64,000 bases of DNA from Bacillota bacterium (lineage in GTDB: Bacteria > Bacillota > UBA4882 > UBA10575), in NCBI GenBank assembly GCA_012839115.1, contig DUNX01000023.1:1-64000 (forward strand), in the 5' to 3' direction. Within the stretch, counting starts at the first letter, position 1, and every line of letters starts with the position of its first letter. Below are positions 15,709 to 24,044 of this stretch, one piece after another. The position numbers and the translations under genes are program-made. Below the pieces are notes generated by a model, which made no database searches, was not told the origin of the DNA, and saw only the letters and a list, made by a program, of their open reading frames with translations.

Positions 15709-17457
15709 ATGCTCCGCGAGCTTACCGTGGCGAATCTCGCCCTCATCGACCGCCTCCAACTCGAATTTGACCAAGGCTTGAATATCCTTACCGGGGAGAC
15801 CGGCGCCGGAAAATCCATTATTATTGATGCTGTCAACTTGATCCTGGGAGAACGCTTTTCCGCCGAAGCCCTCAGAAAAGGGGCAGAAACAGTGGAAGTG
15901 GAAGCCGTCTTTGAATTGGAAGAGGACCGGGGGCGCCCCGATCTGGCCCGGGCTTTGGAGGAATGGGGGATCCCCCTGGGCGAAGACGGCCTACTGGTGA
16001 TGGAGAGGGAAGCGCGGCCCGGCGGCCGTGGCCGCTGCCGGATTAACGGCCGGACTGTTCCGGTTTTTGCCCTGAGCCAGGTCGGCAGTGCTTTAATGGA
16101 TATCCATGGTCAGCATGTTCACCAGTCACTGCTCTCCCCCGGACGCCAACGGGAATTACTGGATGATTTTAGCGGACAAGCCCTTAAAGACAGGGCGGAG
16201 AAGGTGGCCGCCCTTTATGAGCGAAGAGAGGCGGTCCGGGAGGCTCTTTCCCAGGTGACATTGGGCGAAGAAGAGAAGGCCCGGAAGATTGAGTTTCTCA
16301 CCTTCCAGTTGCAAGAGATCGAAGCGGCCCGGCTTCGCCCGGGGGAAGAAGAAGAACTGATGAAGGAAAAAGAGCTTTTGAACAGTGCTGAAGAGCTTTT
16401 TTCCGCCGCCTCCGCCGCCTATAGCCTCCTCTATGGGGGTGATGAACCCGGCGCCGCTCTGGACCGGCTTTCGGAGAGCTGGCAACTACTGGAGAAGACG
16501 GTGGCCATTGATGCGCGGCTGCAACCGTTGGCGGAGATGCTGGGTGAGGCCGCGGCCCAGGTCGAGGAGGCCTCCAGGGAACTCCGCCTCTACCGGGAGA
16601 AGATTGAATTTGACCCGGAAAGATTAGCCCTGGTCGAAGAGCGGCTGGATGAGATCTATAAATTAAAGCGCAAGTACGGGAAGAGTATCGCCGAGATCCT
16701 GGAGTACGCGGAGAAGATCCGTAAAGAACTGGCAATGGTCGAGGGCGAAGAAGAGCGACTGGCCACTTTAAACCGGGAACTGGTAGAGATTGAAGAAGAA
16801 CTGGCCACAGTCGCCCTGGAACTCTCGGCCTTCCGGAAGGAGGCCGCCTCCGAACTGGAAAAGACCATCCTGACCCAATTGGTAGAGGTCAATATGGGTA
16901 AGACCGTTTTTAAAGTAGATTTCCGTCGGGAGGAAGATGAGGAGAACGGCCTGCCGGTGGCCGGGGAAAAACTGGCTGTGACCAGGCATGGCCTTGACCG
17001 GGTCGAGTTTCTGGTGGCGCCAAACCCTGGTGAAGGATTGCGGCCGCTGGCCAAGATTGTTTCCGGCGGGGAGCTCTCCCGGTTGATGCTCGTTCTCAAG
17101 GTGGTGCTGGCGGAGAAGGATAATATCCCCTCGATGGTTTTTGACGAAATCGATGCCGGCATCGGCGGGAGGACGGCCCAGGCGGTGGCGGAAAAGTTAC
17201 TCTTTCTCTCCCAAACCCACCAGGTGATCTGTGTCACGCACCTGCCACAGATCGCCAGTATGGCCCGGCGTCACTTCTACATTGAAAAGAAAACAGCAGT
17301 GGGAAGAACCCGGGTGGAAGTCCGAACCCTGGACCGGGAAGCCCGCATCGATGAATTAGCCAGAATGCTCGGTGGCGCGGAAGTCACCGCCACCACCAGG
17401 GAACATGCCCGGGAAATGCTTACCCTGGCTGCTTCCATTGGCCGGGGTAAATCATAG
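15709..17457 (+). CDS. recN: DNA repair protein RecN
   Basis: SMC-like ATPase that acts early in double-strand break repair. The Walker A GETGAGKS is at residues 29-36. A long coiled-coil middle region runs from about 150 to 370 (for example LEKTVAIDARLQPLAEML). The ABC signature IVSGGELSRLML and the Walker B MVFDEIDAGIGG follow. The 582-residue length is normal. The ribosome-binding site AAGGAGGT is directly upstream, 5 bp after argR, so the two are co-transcribed. Confidence 0.97.
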   Translation: MLRELTVANLALIDRLQLEFDQGLNILTGETGAGKSIIIDAVNLILGERFSAEALRKGAETVEVEAVFELEEDRGRPDLARALEEWGIPLGEDGLLVMEREARPGGRGRCRINGRTVPVFALSQVGSALMDIHGQHVHQSLLSPGRQRELLDDFSGQALKDRAEKVAALYERREAVREALSQVTLGEEEKARKIEFLTFQLQEIEAARLRPGEEEELMKEKELLNSAEELFSAASAAYSLLYGGDEPGAALDRLSESWQLLEKTVAIDARLQPLAEMLGEAAAQVEEASRELRLYREKIEFDPERLALVEERLDEIYKLKRKYGKSIAEILEYAEKIRKELAMVEGEEERLATLNRELVEIEEELATVALELSAFRKEAASELEKTILTQLVEVNMGKTVFKVDFRREEDEENGLPVAGEKLAVTRHGLDRVEFLVAPNPGEGLRPLAKIVSGGELSRLMLVLKVVLAEKDNIPSMVFDEIDAGIGGRTAQAVAEKLLFLSQTHQVICVTHLPQIASMARRHFYIEKKTAVGRTRVEVRTLDREARIDELARMLGGAEVTATTREHAREMLTLAASIGRGKS

Positions 17458-17486
17458 TTCTGCAACACCCTGCTTCCTTAGGAATT

Positions 17487-17504
17487 TGCGCGCGTGCGCG
17501 CGTG
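17487..17504. repeat. 18-bp alternating purine-pyrimidine tract between recN and comEA
   Basis: Perfect alternation of CG and TG steps, 12 bp before the comEA start codon and partly overlapping its weak ribosome-binding region. Confidence 0.7.
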
Positions 17505-17515
17505 GGGGGTTGGCT

Positions 17516-18196
17516 ATGGAAGACCTGTCCAAACGGCAGAAGCAGGTACTGGTCTTGCTCATGGCCGGGATCCTGCTTGGCACAGGTTCTTTAATTTATC
17601 AGCACTTACAACGCGGCCCGGTGGAGATCTTTACGGTCACCCCAGTGACAGAACCGTGGCCGGAGGGAGATCTCCGGGCTGAAGTGATTGTTCATGTGAG
17701 TGGCGCGGTTGTTGCGCCCGGAATTTACCACCTGCCGGTGGGTTCCAGGGTTTATCAGGCTTTGGAAGCAGCCGGCGGCGCCTTGCCCGGGGCGCGGGTC
17801 GATCTTTTGAATCTGGCTGCCTTACTTAGGGACGGCGAAAGAATCCGCGTCCCGGAAGGGTCCCTCGCTTCCGGTGAAGTGGCGCTTCCGGCCAAAACCG
17901 GCGGCGCGTCTGCGCCGGTAACGCCGGCGGCTACAGCACCCGCCGCGCAAGAACAGCCACGGACTGCGGGAGAAAGTACGGCCTTGCGTCCGGGTAGGTT
18001 GATCGATCCCAATACCGCTTCCAGCAGTGAATTGCAGACAATCCCGGGGATCGGGCCGGTACTGGCGGCACGGATCATCGAATACCGGGAAACCGTAGCC
18101 CCGTTTACCGGACCTGAAGATTTACTGAATGTTTCGGGGATCGGCGCGAAGACCCTGGAGAAAATCGAAAAATATCTGGAGTTCGGCGGGTTGTGA
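17516..18196 (+). CDS. comEA: ComEA, DNA receptor for transformation
   Basis: Membrane-anchored double-stranded DNA receptor of natural transformation. One membrane segment lies near the N-terminus (VLVLLMAGILLGTGSLIY). A SLBB-like domain follows (EVIVHVSGAVVAPGIYHL). Next comes an Ala/Pro-rich linker, then two helix-hairpin-helix motifs (LQTIPGIGPVLAARIIEY and LLNVSGIGAKTLEKIEKY). At 226 residues it is typical. The stop overlaps the comEC start (GTGA), so the pair is translationally coupled. The CG-rich alternating tract lies just before the start. Confidence 0.94.
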   Translation: MEDLSKRQKQVLVLLMAGILLGTGSLIYQHLQRGPVEIFTVTPVTEPWPEGDLRAEVIVHVSGAVVAPGIYHLPVGSRVYQALEAAGGALPGARVDLLNLAALLRDGERIRVPEGSLASGEVALPAKTGGASAPVTPAATAPAAQEQPRTAGESTALRPGRLIDPNTASSSELQTIPGIGPVLAARIIEYRETVAPFTGPEDLLNVSGIGAKTLEKIEKYLEFGGL

Positions 18197-20673
18197 GCAC
18201 GCGCGCGCTCCAGAGTCCACTGGTACCAGTTGCTTTTGTCCTGGGTGCGGGGATCCTTGTCGGGTGGTACGCTGGGCAACTCGCCGGTTTCCGGCTTTTC
18301 CTCGTATTTTTAGGGCTGGGCGCCGTTTTATTTTTCTTTATTCCCGCTGGGAAACGGTTTTACTGGTTTTTGCTCCTCTCCTTTTTCCTTTCCGGGCTGG
18401 CCCGGGGAGCCGGAGAACGCCGGGAGAACAACCGTTTTTTCGAGTACACCCAGGCTTTTACCGGAAAAACCGTTACCATTTTTGGGAGAATGGCGGATCT
18501 GCCGCTACCGTGGCGGGAGGGGCACCGGTTTCCCCTGGATGTTGAGATGGTCGGCGGGGAAGAAGCCCCCGTAGGCTTACGCTGGGAGGTTTTTTTGGCC
18601 GGTGGGGAACCGGCCCCGCAGGCCAGTGCGTTGGGGGAACCCCTCTTACTCCGGGGGCGGGTCTTCGGGGAAAGGCCCTCACCGGCCGGCGTGCGCATGC
18701 GCGCACGCGTTAACCGGTGGACCAGGGAGAAAATCAGCGGCGGGCTGATGGTTGGGACCGGCGGGTATCTTCTTGACTACGGGGCAGAGACGGACCTCCG
18801 TGGGGCGCCGGATTCAGCCATTACTCCGCTACCCCGGGACAGAAGAGGGCCGGGCCGGACAGGGATGGCGATTGTGGCCGCACGCCGGCGTCTGCTGGCG
18901 GTTGGGGAACGGACCCTTTCACCGGAAACCGCGGCTTTGCTCCATGGTATGTTATTGGGGGTGCGGGAAGGGTTGCCGGAAACGACGGCCGGGAATTTTC
19001 GCCGGGCCGGGGTCGCCCACCTCTTATCCGTCAGCGGGCTTCACCTTATGTTTTGGCTCGGCCTTTTTTGGGGCCTCGGCAGACTCCTGGGTCTTTCCGA
19101 ACGCTGGCTGGCTATGCTCTCCCTACCGGTAGTGCTATTCTTTTTGTTGTTGGCCGGCGCCGGAGCACCGGCGTTGCGGGCCGGGGTGATGTCCCTGGCC
19201 GGGATTTTTGGGCGCCGGTGGCAACGGCCGGTACGAAGGGAAAATCTTCTGGCTTTAGCCGCCTGTGTCATCCTGCTCTTGCGTCCTTTGGACCTTTTCT
19301 CCCTGGGGTTTTGGCTTTCCTTTACCGCCTGCGGCGGACTGCTTTTTCTCTTACCCGCCTGGGAAGAGGCTTTTGCGGATCAAATCGCACGCGCGCGCGC
19401 GAAGGGGAAATATAAGAGGTGGGGCTACGCGCATATGCGCCGGGCTTTTCTGGTTTCTTTGGCAGCTCAGGCCGGAACAGCCCCTTTATGCGCCAGATTT
19501 TTTGGGGGTGTAACGTTGCTGGCTCCTTTCGCCAACCTGGTTCTTGTTCCGCTGGGTTCTGCCTGTATCCAACTGGGGTTGCTGGCAGCCATGAGTGGTT
19601 TGGTCTTTTTCCCGGCCGCCCGGGTTTTGAACGCCGGTAATGAGGTGCTTTTGGGCTTTTTTAACCGGATATTGGGGTTTTTTGCCGAGTTTGGTGGTTA
19701 TATACGGGTTTCATTACCGTGGCCGGCCGTTGGCAGCTTATATACCCTGACAGCGGTTTTTACCTGGGGTCTGATTAAGAACCCCATAAACCGGCGGCGG
19801 CGGATCCCCCTCTTTTACCTTCTCCTTATCCTCCTCTCACTGGTCCTGGCGGGTCTGGGTTGGGCTTTGGCGCAGCAATTCGACCCCTCCTTTGAGATGG
19901 TTTTTTTTGACGTTGGCCAGGGTGACGCCATTCTCTTCGCCATTCCCGGGGGATATTACATGATGGTAGACGGGGGAACCGCCGCGGGTTATGACCGGGA
20001 TGTCCGCCCATACCTGCGGGAACATGGGATTGACCGGTTGGATCTGTTGGTTTTGACCCATCCCCATGATGATCACCTAGGCGGGCTGGTAAGAATGCTG
20101 GAGGAAGATCGGGTGCGGGTAACTCATATTTTAGACAGCGGTTATCCCCACACCACCAAGGGGTATAGCCGGTTTTTGGAAATTATTGCCGAACGGGGGT
20201 TGCCTTATTCCCTCGCCGTCCAGGGAAGCTCCTTCCGCTTGGGGAAAATGCGGGGGATCGTCCTGCACCCGCCTGCTTCCCACCTGAGCGGTACCCGCTC
20301 GGACGTGAATAACAATTCCCTGGTTCTTCTCTTGGATTATAAAGGTACCCGGATTTTGCTCACCGGCGATATTGAGAAAGAGGCGGAAGAAGAATTACTG
20401 GCCGACTATGGTAATTTTTTACGGGCGAATATTCTCAAAGTTGCCCACCATGGCGGCGCCACTTCCACCAGTTGGGAACTGGTGGCGGCGGCCCGTCCGG
20501 ATTTGGCTGTAATCTCAGTCGGGAAAAACAACCGTTTTGGTCACCCGTCCCCTGTTGTTCTGGAAAACCTGCAACGGGCAGGGGCTGCGATCCGGCGCAC
20601 CGACACCAACGGGCGGCTTGAGTTTTGTATCAGGAGTGGACGGGTCGAGTTGAAAGGGAGAGCAGAGAATTGA
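18193..20673 (+). CDS. comEC: ComEC/Rec2 DNA uptake channel
   Basis: Polytopic membrane protein through which single-stranded DNA enters during transformation. It has the N-terminal DUF4131-like region and a many-helix competence domain (for example RRAGVAHLLSVSGLHLMFWLGLF). A C-terminal metallo-beta-lactamase domain has the motif THPHDDH (His623, His625, Asp627, His628) and a full length of 826 residues. An intact comEA-comEC pair suggests that the strain may be transformable, although the pilus genes are not in view. The coding sequence contains several long alternating purine-pyrimidine tracts. The start is GTG overlapping the comEA stop. Confidence 0.95.
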   Translation: MSTRALQSPLVPVAFVLGAGILVGWYAGQLAGFRLFLVFLGLGAVLFFFIPAGKRFYWFLLLSFFLSGLARGAGERRENNRFFEYTQAFTGKTVTIFGRMADLPLPWREGHRFPLDVEMVGGEEAPVGLRWEVFLAGGEPAPQASALGEPLLLRGRVFGERPSPAGVRMRARVNRWTREKISGGLMVGTGGYLLDYGAETDLRGAPDSAITPLPRDRRGPGRTGMAIVAARRRLLAVGERTLSPETAALLHGMLLGVREGLPETTAGNFRRAGVAHLLSVSGLHLMFWLGLFWGLGRLLGLSERWLAMLSLPVVLFFLLLAGAGAPALRAGVMSLAGIFGRRWQRPVRRENLLALAACVILLLRPLDLFSLGFWLSFTACGGLLFLLPAWEEAFADQIARARAKGKYKRWGYAHMRRAFLVSLAAQAGTAPLCARFFGGVTLLAPFANLVLVPLGSACIQLGLLAAMSGLVFFPAARVLNAGNEVLLGFFNRILGFFAEFGGYIRVSLPWPAVGSLYTLTAVFTWGLIKNPINRRRRIPLFYLLLILLSLVLAGLGWALAQQFDPSFEMVFFDVGQGDAILFAIPGGYYMMVDGGTAAGYDRDVRPYLREHGIDRLDLLVLTHPHDDHLGGLVRMLEEDRVRVTHILDSGYPHTTKGYSRFLEIIAERGLPYSLAVQGSSFRLGKMRGIVLHPPASHLSGTRSDVNNNSLVLLLDYKGTRILLTGDIEKEAEEELLADYGNFLRANILKVAHHGGATSTSWELVAAARPDLAVISVGKNNRFGHPSPVVLENLQRAGAAIRRTDTNGRLEFCIRSGRVELKGRAEN
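18689..18710. repeat. 22-bp alternating purine-pyrimidine tract inside comEC
   Basis: The longest tract noticed in the window: uninterrupted alternation including the palindrome GCGCATGCGC, in the N-terminal coding part of comEC. Confidence 0.7.
19386..19401. repeat. 16-bp alternating CG/CA tract inside comEC
   Basis: Nearly pure CG repeats encoding Ala-Arg-Ala-Arg-Ala. A second 15-bp tract (TACGCGCATATGCGC) follows at 19426-19440, encoding the loop before the next membrane helix. Confidence 0.7.
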
Positions 20674-21683
20674 CGGGAGCAGAGTATATAAAGAGGCTGC
20701 AAAAGGGAGACCCGCCGTCGACCAGTTTTTTCTACGGGGAAGAAGACTATTGGATAAAAACCTGCCTTTATGCGCTGCGCAAGCGGTTGTTTCCCGGTGC
20801 GGAGGCCGGTTTTGATCAGGAAGATCTGAATGCCGGAGAAGTCTCCGTAGAGAGCCTCGCGAATCTCCTGCGGACGCCCCCGTTTTTTGGCTCCGCCCGC
20901 CTGGTGATCCTCAGGAGGATCGAGGAACTGGACACCGCCTGCGACGCTCTCTTTCTTACAGCCCTGGCTTCTCCAGTGGCCGGTGTTTTTCTGGTTGTGA
21001 CCGCAGAAAAACCAGACCGGCGGCGGAAAATATTTAAAGAATTGACGAAAAAAGCAGCAGTGGTCGAAGCCCAGCCCTTAAAGGGCTATGCAGTCAGAAG
21101 GTGGGTTATGGAAGAGGCGGGCCGGCTGGGGCTCCGGATCCCTTCCGAGATTGCCGGGTTGTTGGTGGAGTACCGCGGGACCTCTCTGACGGCGCTCATG
21201 AATGAACTGGAGAAGGCCGTCCTTTACGCGGGGGAAGACAAATCCGAACTGACCAGGGACGAGTGGCTGGTTTTGTTGGGGGAGGCAACAGAGACTAATC
21301 TCTTTGCCATGTTGGACCGGTTGACTGAGGGAAAAACAGGGGAAGCCTTGCGTCTCCTCGACCGGTTGCTGGCCGGGGGCGAGGCCGAGATGAAACTCTT
21401 TTATATGTTGAGCCGGCAGATCCGTCTCCTCCTGTTAACCATCATCTTACAGCAGAAGAAAGGCTCACCCCTTGGCAGCGGGGAACTGGCCAAGGAGTTG
21501 CACTGTCATCTTTACACAGCGGAAAAACTCGTTGCTCAGGTGCAAAACCTCTCCTTCGCCCGCCTGCGGGCTGCCCACCACCGTTTGGTCCGGGCGGATC
21601 TCCGGATCAAGACCGGGCAGAGCTGGCCACGGCTGGAACTGGAGATGCTTCTCTATGATCTAACCCGTCTCTTTAGAGCCTAA
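20670..21683 (+). CDS. holA: DNA polymerase III delta subunit
   Basis: Clamp-loader subunit that binds and opens the sliding clamp. The 337-residue protein has the family N-terminus (STSFFYGEEDYWIKTCLYAL), a AAA+-like core without a functional P-loop, and a helical C-terminus ending MLLYDLTRLFRA. The TTG start at 20670 overlaps the comEC stop and has AAAGGGAG 9 bases upstream. HolA follows comEC in many Firmicutes. Its last codons and stop lie within the first unit of a 39-bp tandem repeat. Confidence 0.93.
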   Translation: MTGAEYIKRLQKGDPPSTSFFYGEEDYWIKTCLYALRKRLFPGAEAGFDQEDLNAGEVSVESLANLLRTPPFFGSARLVILRRIEELDTACDALFLTALASPVAGVFLVVTAEKPDRRRKIFKELTKKAAVVEAQPLKGYAVRRWVMEEAGRLGLRIPSEIAGLLVEYRGTSLTALMNELEKAVLYAGEDKSELTRDEWLVLLGEATETNLFAMLDRLTEGKTGEALRLLDRLLAGGEAEMKLFYMLSRQIRLLLLTIILQQKKGSPLGSGELAKELHCHLYTAEKLVAQVQNLSFARLRAAHHRLVRADLRIKTGQSWPRLELEMLLYDLTRLFRA

Positions 21684-21777
21684 CCTGGTTTTTACGGGTT
21701 AACCCATCTCCTTAGAACCTAACCTGGTTTTTACGGGTTAACCCGTCTCCTTAGAACCTAACCTGGTTTTTACGGGT
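21661..21777. repeat. 39-bp tandem repeat, three units, beginning in the holA 3' end
   Basis: Units are 21661-21699, 21700-21738 and 21739-21777, with only a few substitutions. Unit 1 includes the last holA codons and the stop. The unit junctions form the palindrome GGGTTAACCC. The array looks like duplication of the gene end into the intergenic space. Confidence 0.85.
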
Positions 21778-21801
21778 ACACCCGGTAGAAACAGGAGAAA
21801 G

Positions 21802-21887
21802 ACCAGGTAAAAATGGGGAAAGTAAAAATAAAAACCAGGTAAAAATAAAAAAGCCGGGTAAAAAATGAGGAAGATCAGGTAAAAAAT
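21802..21887. repeat. Four imperfect copies of an AGGTAAAAAT-like motif
   Basis: Copies occur at 21802-21814, 21834-21846, 21853-21866 and 21874-21887. The motif is close to the reverse complement of the ACCTGGTTTTTAC core of the neighbouring 39-bp repeat, so the two families may be related by inversion. Confidence 0.55.
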
Positions 21888-21924
21888 AAGGAGGTAAAGC
21901 GCGCATGCGCCAACCTCCTTATTT
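21884..21924 (-). terminator. Terminator of rpsT
   Basis: On the reverse strand, AATAAGGAGGT pairs with ACCTCCTTATT and is followed by a T-run, right after the rpsT stop codon. The loop holds a 12-bp alternating palindromic tract (GCGCGCATGCGC, 21899-21910). Confidence 0.75.
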
Positions 21925-22202
21925 CATTCTCCCGCCTCCGCCTGATTGAGGGCGTTTATCTTCCGCATCAACCTGCTCTTCTTCCGGGCGGCGGTGTTTT
22001 TATGGATGACCCCTGCAGCCGCGGCCTGGTCCAGTTCTTTCATGGTGGCGGCCAATAGTTCTTCGGCTTTCTCTACCCCGGTGTCCAAGGATTTTTCAAA
22101 CTTTTTCACTGCTGTTCTCAGGGCCGAACGGCGGCTCCTGTTCCGCAGGCGTTGGAAGGCCGAGGTTTTCATGCGCTTTTCTGCAGATTTAATATTGGGC
22201 AT
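21924..22202 (-). CDS. rpsT: 30S ribosomal protein S20
   Basis: Small-subunit protein that binds 16S rRNA early in 30S assembly. The N-terminus MPNIKSAEKRMKTS and the basic helical body (RLRNRSRRSALRTAVKKFEKSL) are diagnostic. The start is the internal ATG coding MPNIKS, which has AAGGAGGTG just upstream; the frame extends ten codons further but without reason. It faces holA, as in many Firmicutes. Confidence 0.97.
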   Translation of the reverse strand: MPNIKSAEKRMKTSAFQRLRNRSRRSALRTAVKKFEKSLDTGVEKAEELLAATMKELDQAAAAGVIHKNTAARKKSRLMRKINALNQAEAGE

Positions 22203-22399
22203 TGCTTCACCTCCTTGTGGGGATAGGTGCATTATGATTATATAATCATTGTTCCGCCTTGCGCGTGATCCATATCTAGTTTACTCTTTTTGGCCGGTTA
22301 ATGCAAGCATCAGTTGAGAACTTTTCTTTTTTGCGGCATAAATTCTTTTCTCCGGGGGACCATAAATCTGTAATCTGCAAAGAAAAGGAGGTCGGGCCA

Positions 22400-22726
22400 A
22401 TGCTGGGAGCTATAATAAGGTTTGTGGTTTCCGCTTTGGTTTTGCTCTTTGTCAGCTTCTTGGTCCCCGGGTTTAAGGTCGGCGGTTTTCTTGGTGCGCT
22501 TTTATCTGCGGTGGTCATTGCCGTCCTCGGGTATGTTGTGGAAAGCCTTTTCGGGAAAAATGTCTCACCCCAGTCCCGGGGTGTGGTGGGCTTTCTCACA
22601 GCCGCGGCCGTAATCTACCTGGCCCAGTTTATTGTGCCGGCGTTGGAGGTTTCGGTCCTGGGAGCACTGCTGGCGGCGTTGGTTATCGGTATTGTTGACG
22701 CTTTCGTCCCTACCGAACTGAGGTGA
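22400..22726 (+). CDS. Phage holin family IV / YvlD-like membrane protein
   Basis: A 108-residue protein with four predicted membrane helices. The family features are IRFVVSALVLLFVSFLVPG and the later VLGALLAALVIGIVDAFV, typical of the YvlD/DUF360 group, which is related in sequence to phage holins but is usually a chromosomal membrane protein of unknown role. The start ATG 22400 has AAAGGAGGTC upstream. It lies divergent from rpsT and ahead of gpr; co-transcription with gpr is possible (gap 74 bp). Confidence 0.82.
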   Translation: MLGAIIRFVVSALVLLFVSFLVPGFKVGGFLGALLSAVVIAVLGYVVESLFGKNVSPQSRGVVGFLTAAAVIYLAQFIVPALEVSVLGALLAALVIGIVDAFVPTELR

Positions 22727-22800
22727 TCAGTCAGGTGCCTGTTGATTTCGGAGATCCAGGCAGCCTAAAGAGAACAGCAGGAAAGGGCGGAGTTTAGAGG

Positions 22801-23745
22801 ATGGAAGCAGACTGGGGAGAGATCAGAACCGACCTGGCCATGGAAGCCCATGAGCTGGCGACACAAAGAAGAGGAGGGATGATCCCGGGGGTAACCAGTG
22901 AAGATGAGGAGAAGGGACCCGCGCGAATCAGCAGGGTTACTATACAAACGGAAGAAGCCGGCCGGGCTTTGGGAAAACAGCCCGGCTATTATGTGACAGT
23001 GGAAGCACCCGCCCTGCGCGGACGGGATAAGGATGAACTCGAAGAGGTCGGCAAGATCCTCGCGGAGGAAATCCAGAACTATCTGCGGAAGATGCAGATT
23101 GCCGAGGCCGATTCCGTGTTAGTGGTGGGATTGGGAAACTGGAATGCCACCCCGGACGCTTTGGGCCCGAAAGTGGTGGAGCTGGTCTTGGTCACCAGGC
23201 ACCTTTGGTCGATCTCCCCGCCGGAAAAACGCGGCGGCCTACGGCCGGTATGCGCCATTTCCCCGGGGGTGTTGGGTATTACCGGCCTGGAGACCGGCGA
23301 AATCGTGGCCGGAATCGTCCAAAAGATCCGCCCGGGTTTTCTCCTGGTTATCGACGCTCTGGCTTCACGCAATGTCGACAGGCTGGGGGCTGTGGTCCAA
23401 CTGGCGAATACCGGTATTAACCCCGGGTCGGGAATTGGCAACCAACGGTTGGGGATTACCGCCGCCACGCTGGGAGTACCTGTGATCGCCATGGGAGTCC
23501 CCACAGTGGTTGATGCCCGTACCATAATCCATGACGCTTTGGAGTTGACCGGAACCGGTATGGGCATGGAGAGAGACTTCCTGAATATCCAGGGAAAATT
23601 AAGCCCCTTCTTCCGGCAATTGATCGTCACTCCAAAGGAAATTGACGTCTTAATCCAGGATCTCTCCCGGGTGGTGGCCGGGGCGATCAATATCGCCCTC
23701 CACCCAGGGGTGACTCCGGAAGAAGTCTTCCGTTATTTGGACTAG
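22801..23745 (+). CDS. gpr: GPR endopeptidase (germination protease)
   Basis: Aspartic-type protease that degrades small acid-soluble spore proteins at germination. It is made as a zymogen. The N-terminal EIRTDLAMEAHE resembles the site it cuts in SASPs and marks its autoprocessing point. The core has VLVVGLGNWNATPDALGP and GVPTVVDARTIIHDALEL. At 314 residues it is slightly shorter than the 370-residue Bacillus enzymes. Presence of gpr is strong evidence for sporulation. In B. subtilis it is made in the forespore; no forespore-type promoter was identified with confidence here. Confidence 0.95.
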   Translation: MEADWGEIRTDLAMEAHELATQRRGGMIPGVTSEDEEKGPARISRVTIQTEEAGRALGKQPGYYVTVEAPALRGRDKDELEEVGKILAEEIQNYLRKMQIAEADSVLVVGLGNWNATPDALGPKVVELVLVTRHLWSISPPEKRGGLRPVCAISPGVLGITGLETGEIVAGIVQKIRPGFLLVIDALASRNVDRLGAVVQLANTGINPGSGIGNQRLGITAATLGVPVIAMGVPTVVDARTIIHDALELTGTGMGMERDFLNIQGKLSPFFRQLIVTPKEIDVLIQDLSRVVAGAINIALHPGVTPEEVFRYLD

Positions 23746-23746
23746 T

Positions 23747-23774
23747 CATCTCCCCGATTCGAGGCCGGGGAGAT
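23747..23774 (+). terminator. Strong hairpin after gpr without a T-run
   Basis: CATCTCCCCG and CGGGGAGATG form a perfect 10-bp stem two bases after the gpr stop. The following bases are GAAAAG, so it may stabilise the mRNA 3' end rather than terminate. Confidence 0.5.
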
Positions 23775-24044
23775 GGAAAAGTCTAGGGCATGAGATCTGC
23801 CGATCCGAGGTCTACCGGCATGAAATCGGCGATCGAAGATCTGATCTGAGGTCTACGGGCTGACTTCAGACCGGAGGCGGAGGCCTGGACTACAGACCTG
23901 AGTTAGATGACCTTGGTCTATGGACTAAGCCAGAGACCGGGTCAGAAGACCGGGGTCAAAACTAAAGCCAGATGATTGAAGTGGGGAACTTGCTCATAAA
24001 TCCGGCCTGCAGTTAATAATTTTATAGAGATTGGAGGCCGTGGC
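23775..24044. other. Non-coding stretch rich in GATC/GGTCT-like short repeats
   Basis: No coding frame was recognised. It contains repeated short words: GATCTG, GAGGTCTAC (twice), CAGACC/AGACCGG and GGTCTATGG. Similar segments such as GAGGTCTACCGGC and GAGGTCTACGGGC lie about 50 bp apart. It separates gpr from a small membrane-protein gene. Confidence 0.5.

Noticed and set aside
21661-21777. A CRISPR array
   Set aside because: The 39-bp units are directly tandem with no spacers, there are only three, and no cas genes are nearby.
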